Assembly (NCBI RefSeq): GCF_963678635.1
Contig: NC_087063.1
Location: 52,531,074-52,595,073 of the forward strand
Length of the DNA: 64,000 bases
Direction: 5' to 3'
Origin: Symsagittifera roscoffensis
Taxonomy: Eukaryota > Xenacoelomorpha > Acoela > Convolutidae
Positions 53,061-64,000 of the stretch are shown piece after piece. Position numbers and translations under genes: made by a program. The notes under the pieces are model-generated. The model was not told where the DNA came from. It did no database searches and worked only from the letters and a program-made list of their open reading frames with translations. How positions within the stretch are numbered: the stretch's first letter is position 1; each line of letters opens with the position of its first letter.

Positions 53061-54930
53061 GGGGTGCCAAAATCGGCCTTACAGGGAGCAAGGGATCTTT
53101 ACAACAAACTAGGTCTGAGACATCCTCATGCTCGCACAAAACAAGAGATTCAGAAGCACGAGTATCGGAAAACAGGTATAAGGTCTCTAATAAGTCCAAG
53201 GATGTCATCATGTGAGAAACGGCATGAGTTAGCTTTAGTAAAAGGACGCAATGAGGAGCTATAAAGGCAGTATCAAGTATCTATAAGACTTGAAGAGCAA
53301 GAGAACCGTCCTAAGTTCGAACAAAGTCAGCTGGAACTAAAGCAATTGGCTGAAAGTCATAAAAAGCAACTAATTGAAATGGAAATGAAAGCGTTTGAAG
53401 TTGAGGACAGTTCATCTGAGGTTAGCGAGAAGGTAGCGGAAAGTAACTCGACAGGAGTAAGTCAACCTATTTCAAAAGTAGCAACCGATCGGACTATTAA
53501 TTGGGTAACCTCTGTTAGTTCACAAGCACCTCCTGACGTTGCTTGTGCGCCAGGTTTGCTGACCTTTACTCCTGTACCAATTTCGTCAGAACCGACGACT
53601 TCCGCTAACCTCACTCATGCAATTCACACCAGTAATAGTCATAACCATAAGCACACATCATTGAGTGACCCGGGAGTCTATAGTCATGGACATCGGGCTA
53701 TGCCTCATTTCGGCAGTGCAAGCCTTTTGCCAAAGCAAGCCTCTGCTCCATCTGTTTCATTCCCAGTTAACAATATGTATTCTAGTGCACTCGTGTTACC
53801 ACCGCCGTCTGCTGTTCCTTTACAGTTCAAACACATTTTTTGGTAGTTTTGCCATCGGGCAACCGGAACCATTACCTGTCCCAATGTTAACGGCACAACC
53901 CGGTTCTGGTTTTGTTTATTTGTCACCTGCATTTCCTTGTGATAAACCCACCGCCGGTTTTCTTTTCGGAACCTAATTGCCATGCAGCGCCGGTTCAGAC
54001 GCAACATAAAATTCCCTTTGTACCGCATACTGTGTCACCTAATATCAACGATTACTACACAAGTGATGCAAACTTATGGCGACTGGCAGCTACAACTCCA
54101 ACTGTCACGCCTGCTCAGTGTTGTAATGCTGGAAAAACTTTTTCTAATGTGACAACTGTTGTCCAACCGTGTAACACCGCCGCCCCGTATACTAGTGGTG
54201 GGACTGTGTATTTAAATTCACCGCCAGCTCATCCCCAACATGTTCCGCATTTTGTCAATTATACTAATACTGGTTATCAGCCAGTCAAGGAAGATTACGA
54301 ACCGTCTTCCACTTATCCGAACCAAGGTTGTTCATCGGATCGACCTCCCTCCGCTCGTGACTTGGCGGAACTTTTGATGCATAGCCGCCGAAGATCATCT
54401 TCCCGAATGGAAATTAGCCCAGTTTGACGGCAACCCGTTAAACTGGCACGAATGGTTTGGTCAGTTTAAGTCCACTGTTGATTCCGCTATTCTCACCGAT
54501 GATACGAAACTGACATACTTAAAAACACTCGTCACAGGCAAAGCAGAAACCGCAATTGCGGGTTTTATTTAAGTACAAGGATGCACTGGCCACCTTGCAA
54601 GGGAGTTTTGGGCAGCCACATGTTTTTGTTGGTGCGCATCTTGATAAGCTGAATACTTTTCCTCCACTAAAGATGAACAATTCGGAAAATGTCCTTAGTT
54701 TCTCCTCTGCTATATCTGGCCTCGTAGCAGTTTTCAAATCATTGTCATTCAACGATGATCTAAAGAATGTTAACCTGTTAAACCAAGCTGTTAGTAAACT
54801 TTCGTCTAACCTCAAGGAAGCTTGGTCAATGCATACTGTTAGGCATAATTGGCAGCGCCCAACACTTTTAGATTTTAATAACTGCTTGAAAGAAAAGGCC
54901 GAGGGGCATGAAAGATTACGTGTACTCTAA
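53061..54930 (+). pseudogene. BEL gag, broken
   Basis: An N-terminal segment with a charged, helix-like stretch (EEQENRPKFEQ frame; MAESHKKQLIEMEMKAFEV near 53350) is followed by a low-complexity linker. Near 54400-54550 the frames read AQFDGNPLNWHEWFGQFKS and DDTKLTYLKTLVTGKAETAI, the DUF1759 region of BEL/Pao gag. It continues LATLQGSFGQPHVFVGAHLD near 54590. At least four frame changes are needed to follow it. Confidence 0.75.
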
Positions 54931-55019
54931 GGCAAAAAAAAACGAGGAACCAAGTAGACCAAAAACAACCAAAGTTTTGCAGCAAACAACAAGGTAACTA
55001 GTCAAATACAGGATAAGTA

Positions 55020-55415
55020 TAAGTTTCCACCGTGCGTTTTGTGTAAGGGTAGTCATGCATTGTGGAACTGTGCTGTTTTCAAAGAAAAAATGCTACTCAG
55101 CGAGCAAAATACGTAGCTGAACAGAAACATTGCTTGGCTTGCCTTAATGGTAATCATAGTCTCCGGCAAAGTTCTAGAGCAAAAAAATGCCCGAAGCCAG
55201 AGTGCGATAGCACACATAATGTCCTGCTTCATGGAGTCGAAAAAATATTTCCTCGGAAAAAAATTCAAATGTCTCAAATAAAGCTGGAACAAACAAATCC
55301 AAGTAGAATACAAGCACTTCCACCCATGCCGCTTTTTGTGATGTACATGACTTTAAATCGTCTAAAGGGTTGTTGCCGATTGCAACACTTGGTGTGTCCT
55401 CGAAGGAAACCAGTC
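55020..55415 (+). pseudogene. BEL gag-pol zinc region, broken
   Basis: PPCVLCKGSHALWNC, KHCLACLNGNHSLRQ and CPKPECDSTHNVLLHG are the tandem C-x2-C-H-C arrangement typical of BEL/Pao elements. An internal frame change occurs near 55080, in a run of A. Confidence 0.75.
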
Positions 55416-55790
55416 TCATGACGTTGGTTCTTTGTGATAGAGCATCAACTCACTCTTGGGTGTCTTCTTCTTTCGTTAACCGTCTCGGCTGAGTAGGGGA
55501 GCCCGTTAACTTGTCAATTAGTAGTTTCAATTCAACTACCGTCGTTGAGACTCAGAGCGGCAAGTTTACAGTTTCCTCTGAGCCGAATAATAGTGATTTC
55601 GTAATTCCTCTGTGTGCATATGTTAAAGACAATATTCGGATTGGTTCTGAAATAATCAAAATAGCTGATTTGCAGAATAAATATCCGCAACTGGCACCTA
55701 ATAAGCCCACTCTACATATTTATGAGGATGTTGAAGTTTTTATAGGAGAAGACTACTACCACGCCGTTAGACCCATTTAGTTCATCTTGG
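55416..55790 (+). pseudogene. BEL aspartic protease region, broken
   Basis: LCDRASTHSWVSSSFVNRLG corresponds to the family's CD-S-STHSWVS active-site block. It is followed by STTVVETQSGKFTVSSEP and DVEVFIGEDYYHAVRPI, the usual segment before RT. A stop lies after NRLG. Confidence 0.7.
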
Positions 55791-57060
55791 GAGATGATAA
55801 AAACTAACCGTGTTCCGTTCGACTACCGATAGCTTGGGTCATAAGTGGTCCGTTTCCGCCGTCCGTTGTTTCTACTTCTTCGTGTTTTAAGTGTGTTGTT
55901 GAAGATTCTTCTTTGACCGACCAGATAAAAACCTGGAACGAGTTGCAATCTTATGGTATTTTCAAACAAGTTGATGCCCGTTCCGCCGTTGATAAACATG
56001 CTTTATCTGTCCTAAATTCTGAAATCGTTCACAATGGCGAAAGATACATTGTGCCTATGTTTTGGATTGATAGTAATGTCAGTCTATCAAACAACTATTA
56101 CTCGTCACTCGCCCAAATGAAAACATTGGGGCGAAAGTTAAGTAAAGACCCTGAATTGCGCGAAAGATGCTCAGACACAACTAGAGAGGACATTAGGAAA
56201 GGCTATGTCGTTAACGTCGAACCGCATGATCCACGTAAGCGTTCCGATCGCAAGTGGTATCTTCCGCATCATCCCGTCGTGAATACGAAGAAGCCGGGTA
56301 AGGTGCGCCGAGTCCTGAATGGGGCTTCTAAGTTTCACGGCACATCCTTAAATTATTCCTTATTGGTGGGTCCGGACCTACTCCAAATTTAATTTTTGTA
56401 CTTTTGCGGTTACGTCAACACAAGTACGCCGTCTCCGCAGATATAGAGGGTATGTTCCTCCAGGTAGGAGTCCTTGCCCACGATCAAATTTCACTCCGTT
56501 TTTTTTTTGTGGCGGGAGGATACCACTTCCGATGTGGTAGTTCATCAGTACACTCGCCATATATTCGGCGCACGGGATTCGCCTACGTGCGCCAATTTCG
56601 CGTTGCGAAAAACAGCAACTGATAATATGTCCACATACCCTGAGGCCGCCTCAGCCGCAATTTGGTTTCGACACTAAAGTTGGGAGGATTTATTTTGACT
56701 AAACTTGTCAGTAATGCTGATGAAATCACTTCAGCAATGAACCCCGAGGGTTGCGAAACCTCGTCTTCACCCATCAAGGAAATATGTAACAATCATCACA
56801 CATCTTAGGGCTTAAGTGGGAACATGTAAAAGACACATTGGTTGCTAGCAGAGGCATGGATCGTCCTCTCGAAAAGGCAATAACTCAACGAACTGTCTTG
56901 AGTTTTGTCTCTTCTGTGTTTCACCTTGTTGGGTTGGTAGCTCCATACACAGTTAGGGCCAGTCTTTTGGTTAAAGATATTTGGACAATCAGTGGCCAAA
57001 GTTGGGACGAAGAATTGTGAAGATTCTTGAGATGAACATAAGAGATAAATTTCTTGAGTG
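55791..57060 (+). pseudogene. BEL reverse transcriptase, catalytic box deleted
   Basis: The long intact part at 55913-56392 has FKQVDARSAVDKHAL, NNYYSSLAQMKTLGRK, RKWYLPHHPVVNTKKPGKVR and FHGTSLNYSLLVGPDLLQ. It then continues in shifted frames with QHKYAVSADIEGMFLQVGV, QYTRHIFGARDSPTCANFAL and, after a gap, KLGGFILTK. The segment that should carry the Y-x-DD box lies between AAIWF and KLGGF and is deleted (near 56670). Downstream, FVSSVFHLVGLVAPYTVRA matches the RT thumb region. Confidence 0.85.
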
Positions 57061-57440
57061 GCATACATAAGAGATAAATTTCTTGAGTGGCATTCCGACC
57101 TCCCTCTCTTAGAGCAATTGACTATTCCCCGTTGTTACTCCACGTGTTCGGTGATAGCTCGCAGGACGTTTTCTGTGCGGTTGGATTTTTGCGTGCGCGA
57201 CTCTCCAGTTCGCACAAAACTCAAATATCCTTCATCGTTGGTAAAGCTCGCGTTGCGCCCATGAAAGCGCTATCTATACCGAAGCTAGATCTTCAAGCAG
57301 CTCTGCTCGCGACACGACTGAAAGATGATATACTGACCGCCCTTACTGTCATCATTAATCATGTCTACATGTTGACAGGTAGTACTACAGTTTTGCATTG
57401 GCTAACTCCACTGAAAAATTACCTGTATTCGTAGCTAACC
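57061..57440 (+). pseudogene. BEL RNase H region, broken
   Basis: HVFGDSSQDVFCAVGFLRAR is the first RNase H block (D followed by S/A-S). KARVAPMKALSIPKLDLQAA is the second block with the E/L-Q-A segment. It ends YMLTGSTTVLHWL, equal to the family's WSDSTTVLxWL block with the W and one D changed. Confidence 0.75.
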
Positions 57441-59198
57441 GTGTCGGCGAAAACCTCGAATGGACCACTATTGATGAGTGGCACCATGTTCTGAGAGGCG
57501 ATAATCCAGCTGGTACCGGTACGCGGGGGATTTCTTCGGAAGCCCTCAAGTATAGCAGCTCGGTTATTTGTCCGAGCATTCTCAGGACTACTGATTGGCC
57601 GTTTATACCCGACGAACGTGTAATCAATAAAATTAGTTTGAAGGGTCCTTTTTGTGATGTTGATAATTGCTTGGAGACATCATCTTCCTCTGTCACCGAT
57701 GTCACATCCATCAAACATCCCAAACGCGGGTTCAATTGGGAAAGTTTCAGGTCCTTTACGATATATAAACGAGTAGTCGCTTTTATGTTGAGGATGCTGC
57801 CTTCACATAAGCATTTTCGTGGTAAGCATTTACGAATAAACGACCCCACTGAACTTGATATTGCAGAAAGCAAACTGATTCATCTTGCTCAGATGAAATC
57901 CTTCCCCGTTGAGTTAAAAACACTCACCGCTGGCAAACATATTAAGAGTACTAGTAAAATTGTCACATACTCGCCATTTATCGGTCCCGCTGGTATCATT
58001 CGTTCCACCGGACGGATTGTGCGCTTAGCGAATACCGAGTTTGATACTAAGCACCCATTATTACTTGACGCCCGGCATACCCTAGTTTGTTTGTTGACCC
58101 GCAGCCTCCCCCACAAGCATTTTCATCAAGGTTTAGATTACATGCGCTCCGTTTTAAATGTGAAATATGAAATACTTGGGTTGCGTCGACTACTTCGGTC
58201 TATCGAAAGTCAATGTGTAACATGCCGTAAACGCAAAGCAAGTACCATCCAGCCAATTAAGTCCGATTTAACTGTCAAACGCCTCGGATATAGGCAACCA
58301 CCCTTTGATCATACGGGTGTGGATTACTTTGGACCGCTTTACGTTCCGTTTCACAGAAGCACTGAAAAAAGATGGGGATTTCTTTCCATGTGCCTCACCA
58401 CAAGGGCCGTACAACTTGAGATTGTACCATCCCTGACACTAATTCTTGTGTCATGGGCATTGAACGGCTCATTGCGCGTCGTGGTGCACCAAGCACGATC
58501 TAGTCGGATAACGGCACGAACTTCGTTGGTGCGGAAAAGGAACTACTTGCCTGCATCAAGAGCTGGAATGGCATGGCTCCGACCATTTTTGCCCACAGTG
58601 TTGCTTGTAAATTTAACCCGCCAGGCGCACCCCATCATCGCGGCTTCTGGGAGCGCCTCGTCTGAAGCGTGAGGCGCGTGCTTTACGATATACTAGGCAG
58701 TAGGCGAGTCACCGAAGAGGTGTTAGGAACAACACTCTGCTTAATTGAGCAGGCTTTGAATTCGAGACCAATCACTCCCGTTACTACTGATTCACGTGAG
58801 TTAGAAGCGTTAACCCCAAACCACTTTTTACTTGGACAACTTGCCACAAGCTCTTCTTCGCTTTTACCTGGGGAGCACTTCGACCACAAGAGAAGGTACG
58901 TGAAAGCGCAGTCATATGCAAACGCGATTTGGTCTCGTTGGCTTTCTCGATTGTGTTCCCTCGCTGAATAAGCGTGTCAAGTGGCACACTCATTCTGACT
59001 TCATTCTTAAAAAAGGCAATCTCGTGTGGGTGATTGAGCCCGATACTCCTCGTGGGTACTACCCTCTCACCCGAATCGTGAAGCTAAACTACGAACAGGA
59101 TGGTTGCGCCCGATCCGCCTTTGTTAAGACCGCAACCAGTGAAGTCACTCGGCCGACCGTTAAGTTCGCTCCAGTTGTTCCTTCTTCAGGAGGGAAGA
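57441..59198 (+). pseudogene. BEL integrase, broken
   Basis: The intact 424-codon frame 57398-58672 has FVANRVGENLEWTT, an N-terminal zinc-like region (H-x-H before GLDYM; SQCVTCRKRKA) and GVDYFGPLYVPF with the first catalytic Asp. A frameshift near 58450-58500 moves the second Asp (DNGTNFVG-like) to another frame. From 58669, EEVLGTTLCLIEQALNSRPI and LTPNHFLLGQ continue it, then the terminal GYYPLTRIVKLNYEQDGCAR at 59060. Confidence 0.85.
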
Positions 59199-59627
59199 TG
59201 TTGCAACGCAAAACAAGAGTATAAAAGCATATAAATCAAGACCAGATGGCCAAGCGGACTAAGTCAAACGCTAGATATAGTAGCAGTAGCCTCACATGAC
59301 GTACGTTCGAGTCCCCCTCCCGCCCATGTATTATTACACTAAAAAAGGAGATCATATCCTATTTTAACTGTTTTTCGCTCTAATTCGGATTAGCTTTGAT
59401 TAAGGCTGACCGTCAGAAGGAGCAATTTGTCTCAAGGACATTACCGACCGAGTCTTCTGGCTAGCTTGCACCAATTCGTTTCATTGAATCAGTTTATTGA
59501 AGTTATATGATGTTATGCTCGACCAAAATTATGATGAGTTTCCGAGAGTTTTTGCCGACTACTTTTTTCATTTAATTCAAACATTTGACTTCATATTTTT
59601 TTTTTATTTACGGAGATGAGGAGCACA
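59199..59627 (+). repeat. 3' LTR of BEL/Pao element
   Basis: Begins TGTTGCAACGCAAAACAAG and ends GGAGCACA, followed by CTATT. The tRNA-like segment (59241-59331) is kept, with A-box GATGGCCAAGCGG and TTCGAGTCC, but it has diverged at the variable arm. Confidence 0.9.
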
Positions 59628-59884
59628 CTATTTGTCTCAATCGTCAAGTTGTAATAACGAAATCTATCTTGAGGCGTCCTTGACAGTCTCACAGCCTTTT
59701 GACGTCCTCTCAAGTGTACTAACAGTAATGAAAAACTTGGAACGGATTTATTTTATCATCTGTGCTTTGCTTGGCGTGTGGGGAAGGATTAAATCTCAAA
59801 AAAAAATCTTTCCCATTAATTTTATTTTATCTTGAAAACTATTCCATAGATTTTGTAGCGCAGTTGGACTATCTAGGGCCCCAG

Positions 59885-60112
59885 GCTGACAAAAAGCGGT
59901 CTAGTTGTTCCGAATTTTGTAACGAAATTAATGGAATATTTGTGCTCAGATGGTTTTTTTCTTCAGATAATTTTCGACTTTTTAATCAGCCATTTTTGAC
60001 ATTTTTTTAATATCATTCGAAAGCTATTATTGCTTTGAGCTTGAATGATGAAAAATATTTCACCCGTGATCGTTTTTTTGTAAAGTTATGGGAGTTTAAA
60101 GATTTGACTGGC
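59885..60112 (+). repeat. R1-family repeat, left part (split by MITE)
   Basis: AATTAATGGAATATTTGTGCTC, TTCTTCAGATAATTTTCG and CAGCCATTTTTGACATT are R1 blocks. The copy resumes after the MITE at 60515 with ATTTGGCCATTTTGAG. Confidence 0.65.
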
Positions 60113-60514
60113 CAGGGGCGGATCTAGAATTGTCTCGAGGGGGGGCAGAATTCAAAAAAATTTCGAAAATTTTGTCGACCTTTTTTTTAGATCGACCGAA
60201 TTAATTTTTCGAGCTCTCCCTAAGCACGTTTTAGTCAAAATTTTCTGCGCCGCAGGCAAAATTTTGAAAAAACAGTCCAAAAAAGGCGTTTTTAGGCACT
60301 TTTTGGAAAATTTTGACCAAAAATTCGCGTTTTTCCGGCGCGCTCCCCACCTCAAAGTTACTATATATTGGCGCCAAAGGCGCCTTTACAAAAATTATAT
60401 GGTCGGGCCAAAAATGGATTTCTTAAAAAGGTGACCCTTTGGGTCGGCACAGTGTTGAATACTTGAAAAAGGGGCGTCCGCCCCGCCCCCGCCCCGCCCC
60501 TAAATCCGCCTCTG
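60113..60514. mobile_element. MITE with CAGGGGCGGAT ends (hAT-like), nested in R1
   Basis: Begins CAGGGGCGGATCTAGAATTG and ends CCCCTAAATCCGCCTCTG, an imperfect inverted repeat of about 17 bp with CAG...CTG termini as in hAT-type elements. It splits an R1 repeat. The flanks TGACTGGC and GATTTGGC share five of eight positions, a possible decayed 8-bp duplication. It has no coding content. Confidence 0.65.
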
Positions 60515-60860
60515 GATTTGGCCATTTTGAGACAATAAACGCGCTATTAACGCGTGAGCGGATATTTAATCCGTCGTAAAAATTTTTTCAAGTTGGTTTA
60601 AGGAAACTTATTTACCATTTTTGATTTTTTACTATGAGCAAAGTCTATCACTTTGTATTGTAATGGCGTGTGGGGAGATATTTTTCAAAAACCTCATTTA
60701 AATTTTTTTTCTTCATTTTTTGCATTTAATTTTACTACTGCTCCATAGACTACTGCTCCATTTCATGTTGCTACTGCTCCATAGATCTTAAAAAACAGTC
60801 GAAACATCCACGGTTTTGCCTGATACGATCAGTCAGGTTGGTTTTAGTGTTTAAGTTTTC
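60515..60860 (+). repeat. R1-family repeat, right part
   Basis: ACAATAAACGCG, CTATTAACGCGTGAGCGG, TGGCGTGTGGGGAG, CTACTGCTCCATAGA (twice) and CAGTCGAAACATCCACGG, then TTTTGCC. This gives the full right half of the R1 repeat. Confidence 0.65.
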
Positions 60861-60939
60861 TTTGAACGCGTAGTTTGTGCGGCAAATTAAACCCTTTCGG
60901 TTTAAATCAGCCTAATCAATTGTTACATGAAACTTGTAG

Positions 60940-61760
60940 ATACTTATGATTCCGACGTTTAAAAAAATTGAAATTTTTATGCTCGGTGTGGTTTTTTTCT
61001 TTTCAGTCAACTTTCGGCAACCAAAATCACCGTTCTTAACAAAAAGTTTACATACCCCATTGAAGATATCGAGTCCTTGAAATCACATAAAAAAGTTCTG
61101 TGAGTTTGAAACTGCCGATTTGGCCGTGCTCTGGACTCATATGTGATCGCAACGTCTATACATAAATTTTAAAAGCTTAACGCGAATTTTTTTGCGTGGC
61201 TAACTAATACGCACAACAAAATTGCTCAAATTCAATTGAGGCTATAGCTAATCGATCGAATTAATTTGATTTGACTCAAATTTTCATTCTTCAGACAAAC
61301 TTCGACTGTTTATTTAGCCATTTTTGACAAAAGTTTTTAAAATATTTTGAAAGGTATTGTTGTCTTGAGCCTAAATTTGAAAATAGTTTTTACCTGTGAT
61401 CATTTTTCGTAAAGCTAAGGGTGTTTATAGATTGTCCTTTTGGCGGATTTGGACAATTAACGCGCGATATATTTCGAGCTATTAACGCGTGAGCAGAGAC
61501 TTAATCCTTTTTGGAAATCGTTTCAAACTGGTTCAAAGAAGATTATATGCCATAATTGGTTTGTTAAAAGGAGCTAAATCTACCTCTTAGTACTTAATAT
61601 GGCGTGCGAGTAATGTTTTTTTTTGGAAAAAATCTCAAAGTATAAAAATATGATTTATTTCTTTCACATATAAATTTTTCATGTTATTACTGCTTCATTG
61701 GTCTTAAAAGGCAGTCGAAACATTCAAGGCTTCGCCATGATACAAGCAGTCTTTTTTTCA
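60940..61760 (+). repeat. R1-family repeats, one partial and one full copy
   Basis: A partial copy (60940-61200: TTTATGCTCGGTGTGG, TTTTCAGTCAACTTTCGG) is followed by a fuller one. The latter has TCTTCAGACAAACTTCGAC, GACAATTAACGCGCGATAT, CTATTAACGCGTGAGCAG and GCAGTCGAAACATTCAAGG. Confidence 0.6.
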
Positions 61761-61786
61761 CTAGATAAAGAAAGATCAATTTCGTC

Positions 61787-62661
61787 CCCGTGTTGACCAA
61801 AAATGTTTCTCATACAGTTTTCATATATGAAATAATGCTTATCATACAATTTTGTACAATTCCATAGATATAGAAAATGTCAAGTAAACTGTAACATAAG
61901 CCTTTTTTCATATATCGAAGTTGTAGGATAATTTTTTTCTTCATAAATCATTCAGTCGATTCTTTTTAAATTTTATTTCTCTAAATTTTTCGGATGTATT
62001 CGTGACCAAACACAAGTGACTAAAATTTGGTTTACTCAAAACTAGAATCACTAAAAGGTTGATCGTCTGGCATTTACAATGCATTGGAAATGATTCACAA
62101 ATTTTATACTGAAAGCATCAAACTTTAAGATTTTGGCGAAAATTTTTAAAGATGATTGTTTAAGAAAATTTTTAAATTATTAGACATTAATCAAGGTATA
62201 TAAAAACTGGGAATACAAGGAAAATAACTGGGAATAAAATCAAGGAAATTAAAAACAAAATAGGATTTTTCATGCCTGTTTGAAAATATTTATTCAGAGA
62301 AACGGAAAAAAGAATCCAATTTTTGTGTATCCAGGACTACGTTATACAGACAAAAAATTAAAGTTTGCATTCAAAATTTATTTGCGGTTGAAAAAAAAAC
62401 AAAAAAAAATGGGGCAATTTCAATATTATTTGTAAAATTTTTGTTGCCGCCTGGACACAGTTTTTTTCATCACTAGACTGTTATACTGTTCAAATAGCAG
62501 CAAAAACTAATTCATTTTTTTTTCAATGAGTTTTTGAAATTGCATGAAAATTGTTTGATTAGCATTTTTCTAAACATTTGATGTATGGAATTGTAAGATA
62601 AGCATTTTCGGTGTATGCAATTGTAAGATAAGCAATTTTGGTTTATGGAGTTCAACCCTGG
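61787..62661 (+). mobile_element. TIR element family T, copy 2 (forward)
   Basis: Starts CCCGTGTTGACCAAAAATG and ends TTATGGAGTTCAACCCTGG. Both ends carry CTTATCATACAATT-type units. The interior matches copy 1 (49975-50903) on the opposite strand, including the block reading CCAGGACTACGTTATACAG. It has no transposase. Confidence 0.75.
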
Positions 62662-63105
62662 TACTTTTGAAAGGCAGACGGATATATAGTTGCAATTAAG
62701 GGCAGAAGGATCATGCAGAATTTTGTTCTGATATGAGAAAATCTGTTTGAGCTTGGTATCTATTCAAGACTTGTATCTATTCAAAATTAATTTTTAAAAA
62801 GGAAACGAATTTTTTTGGGAATCACAATGGATATTGGTTGAAAAAAAAATTAAATAAAAAGTCATTCTGTTCTTATTTTATAACTTTGTTTCTCGATAGG
62901 TCACATAATTTCTTACCCATTAACAGGACTCGGTTTATCCTCTGTGTGGTACCATGCCTTGTTGTAGCTGCCCAACGCTATATATGGCACGTAAAACTTT
63001 TTTCCACCCTCTTTAATGTAATTCGACCAATTATCGTAACTCAATTGTGATTCACGTGGATACCGTTCGATAAAAACTAAAACAGAGAAGGTACTTCGTT
63101 TAGAG
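62662..63105. other. No gene recognised
   Basis: AT-rich. The 70-codon frame at 62838-63050 has hydrophobic stretches but no recognisable family and is not called. Confidence 0.35.
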
Positions 63106-63316
63106 GGGTCCCTAAAAAACTGAAAGTTAATTAATGGCTTTAAGTATCCGATAAATCTCCCGACAAAATATCATATATCGAGCTTTTTTTCAAGATATCG
63201 TAGGATTTTATTTGCCATCTCCTTAAGAGACCATTTCGGTTGAGGGACATTTTAACAGGGGACCCATGTTCAATAACATTAGGCATCGATTTTTTACATC
63301 TTTACTTTAGGGACCC
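63106..63316. mobile_element. MITE with GGGTCCCT ends, copy 2
   Basis: Begins GGGGTCCCTAAAAAACTG and ends TTTACTTTAGGGACCC. It has the same terminal repeat as 27910-28039, with a different, longer interior. Confidence 0.55.
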
Positions 63317-64000
63317 GTCTCTTAAGTTCATATCACACCTGTAAAAGTAATCAAGAGAAAGGTAAGAGGGATCAGGAATCGACATAATCGTTTCGATAGT
63401 TGGTTTTGGCAAAACATGTTGTAATTCGTATGGCTTTTGTAGATTCAAAATGAAACTGCAATATATAAGTTCTTTGACGGAGAGAAAATCGCCAAGTTCA
63501 AATAACTATCGATTGTATGTCTAAATATTTGTTAGGTAACGTTGTGGCAGTAACAATTGTATAAAACTACATATTGAGAGTGGAGAGTCAATAATTTCAC
63601 GAGATACTGAACAAACACTAGTCCAACATGCAAACATTTTTTTCTGGTGGGCTGAGATTCCTACAAAATGAAGTTTTAAAATAAGTGTTTAAATGTATAG
63701 GCCGTTTCCCAAAAAAATTATGTTTAGTTTTTAAATTTTTTTTTTTAAAAAAAAGGAAATCAATCACGATTTTCAGGTCAAGCGTCTAGACAAAAAATCT
63801 TTGAGTTATCACTTCATTCTTCGGTTTCACTTACGGTCCGAAAAATGCCTTTTTCAGTCTACAATATCAATCGCTTTGTGAGTTTTTTATCCAAATTTTA
63901 TATAATTATTGGCAAAAGTGTTGTGCAGAACGAAGAGCGAACTGACTCTTTGAATTAAAATGGGGCTTATAACGATTTAAGTCTGCGACGCAGTTTTTTT
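63317..64000. other. No gene recognised
   Basis: AT-rich sequence to the window end without visible features. Confidence 0.35.

Larger units (their letters stand above)
52606..59627 (+). mobile_element. BEL/Pao LTR retrotransposon, degenerate
   Basis: A 7.0-kb element with LTRs of 430 and 429 bp, TG...CA ends, and a 5-bp duplication CTATT at 52601-52605 and 59628-59632. Internal order is gag, zinc region, protease, RT, RNase H and integrase as in BEL/Pao. Frameshifts, stops, a deletion of the RT catalytic box and a 25-bp duplication near 57040-57080 show that it is dead. The LTRs differ at many sites, so it is older than the Gypsy insertion. Confidence 0.9.

Overview
The window is eukaryotic and looks like an AT-rich invertebrate animal genome. 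It has spliced host exons, many degenerate transposons from several classes, MITE-like inverted-repeat elements and minisatellites. There are no bacterial-type operons. The species cannot be told from the sequence. An arthropod or another invertebrate with a repeat-rich genome would fit, because a chuvirus-type envelope sits in a Gypsy element beside a BEL/Pao element.

Host gene (minus strand, about 6.96 to 27.8 kb). I recognise one real host gene, a GT43-family beta-1,3-glucuronosyltransferase (glycosaminoglycan or HNK-1 type). A first coding exon at 27618-27808 encodes a type II signal anchor. It joins in phase to a catalytic exon at 7959-8147 (ITPTY and WIVVEDA motifs). A probable small exon at 7785-7823 follows, then an exon at 6961-7105 with the UDP-binding DDD motif. 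The remaining 3' exons were not found and may lie left of the window. The 19.5 kb intron between the first two exons holds most of the left half's repeats: R1-family repeats, a partly tandem-duplicated dead non-LTR retrotransposon (14.5-20.2 kb), minisatellites, a near-perfect 304-bp palindrome (24.4-24.7 kb) and an internally deleted Copia element (25.1-27.5 kb).

Giant Gypsy/Ty3-type element (30257-49173, plus strand, 18.9 kb). It has 410-bp LTRs that read identical, TG...CA ends and a 4-bp target duplication (CTAT), so it inserted recently. Its order is: leader with two tandem bulged hairpins; a small basic ORF1; a 1861-codon gag-protease-RT ORF; an RNase H-integrase ORF in the -1 frame; a spacer; a tiny membrane ORF; a roughly 378-codon open frame with no start codon; an envelope split over two frames that resembles chuvirus (Monjiviricetes) glycoproteins; and an unrecognised 601-aa ORF whose ATG overlaps the envelope stop (ATGA). 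A consensus-quality 78-nt intron follows the last stop. This element is the most novel part of the window.

Right part (49.2-64 kb). It holds two copies of a roughly 0.9-kb terminal-inverted-repeat element, a block of GAGCGGTTT inverted repeats, and a 7.0-kb degenerate BEL/Pao retrotransposon (52606-59627; 5-bp target duplication CTATT) whose LTRs carry a class II tRNA-like sequence. Further R1 repeats and small MITEs follow, one of them nested in an R1 copy. Apart from the host exons and the Gypsy ORFs, no intact coding gene can be supported.
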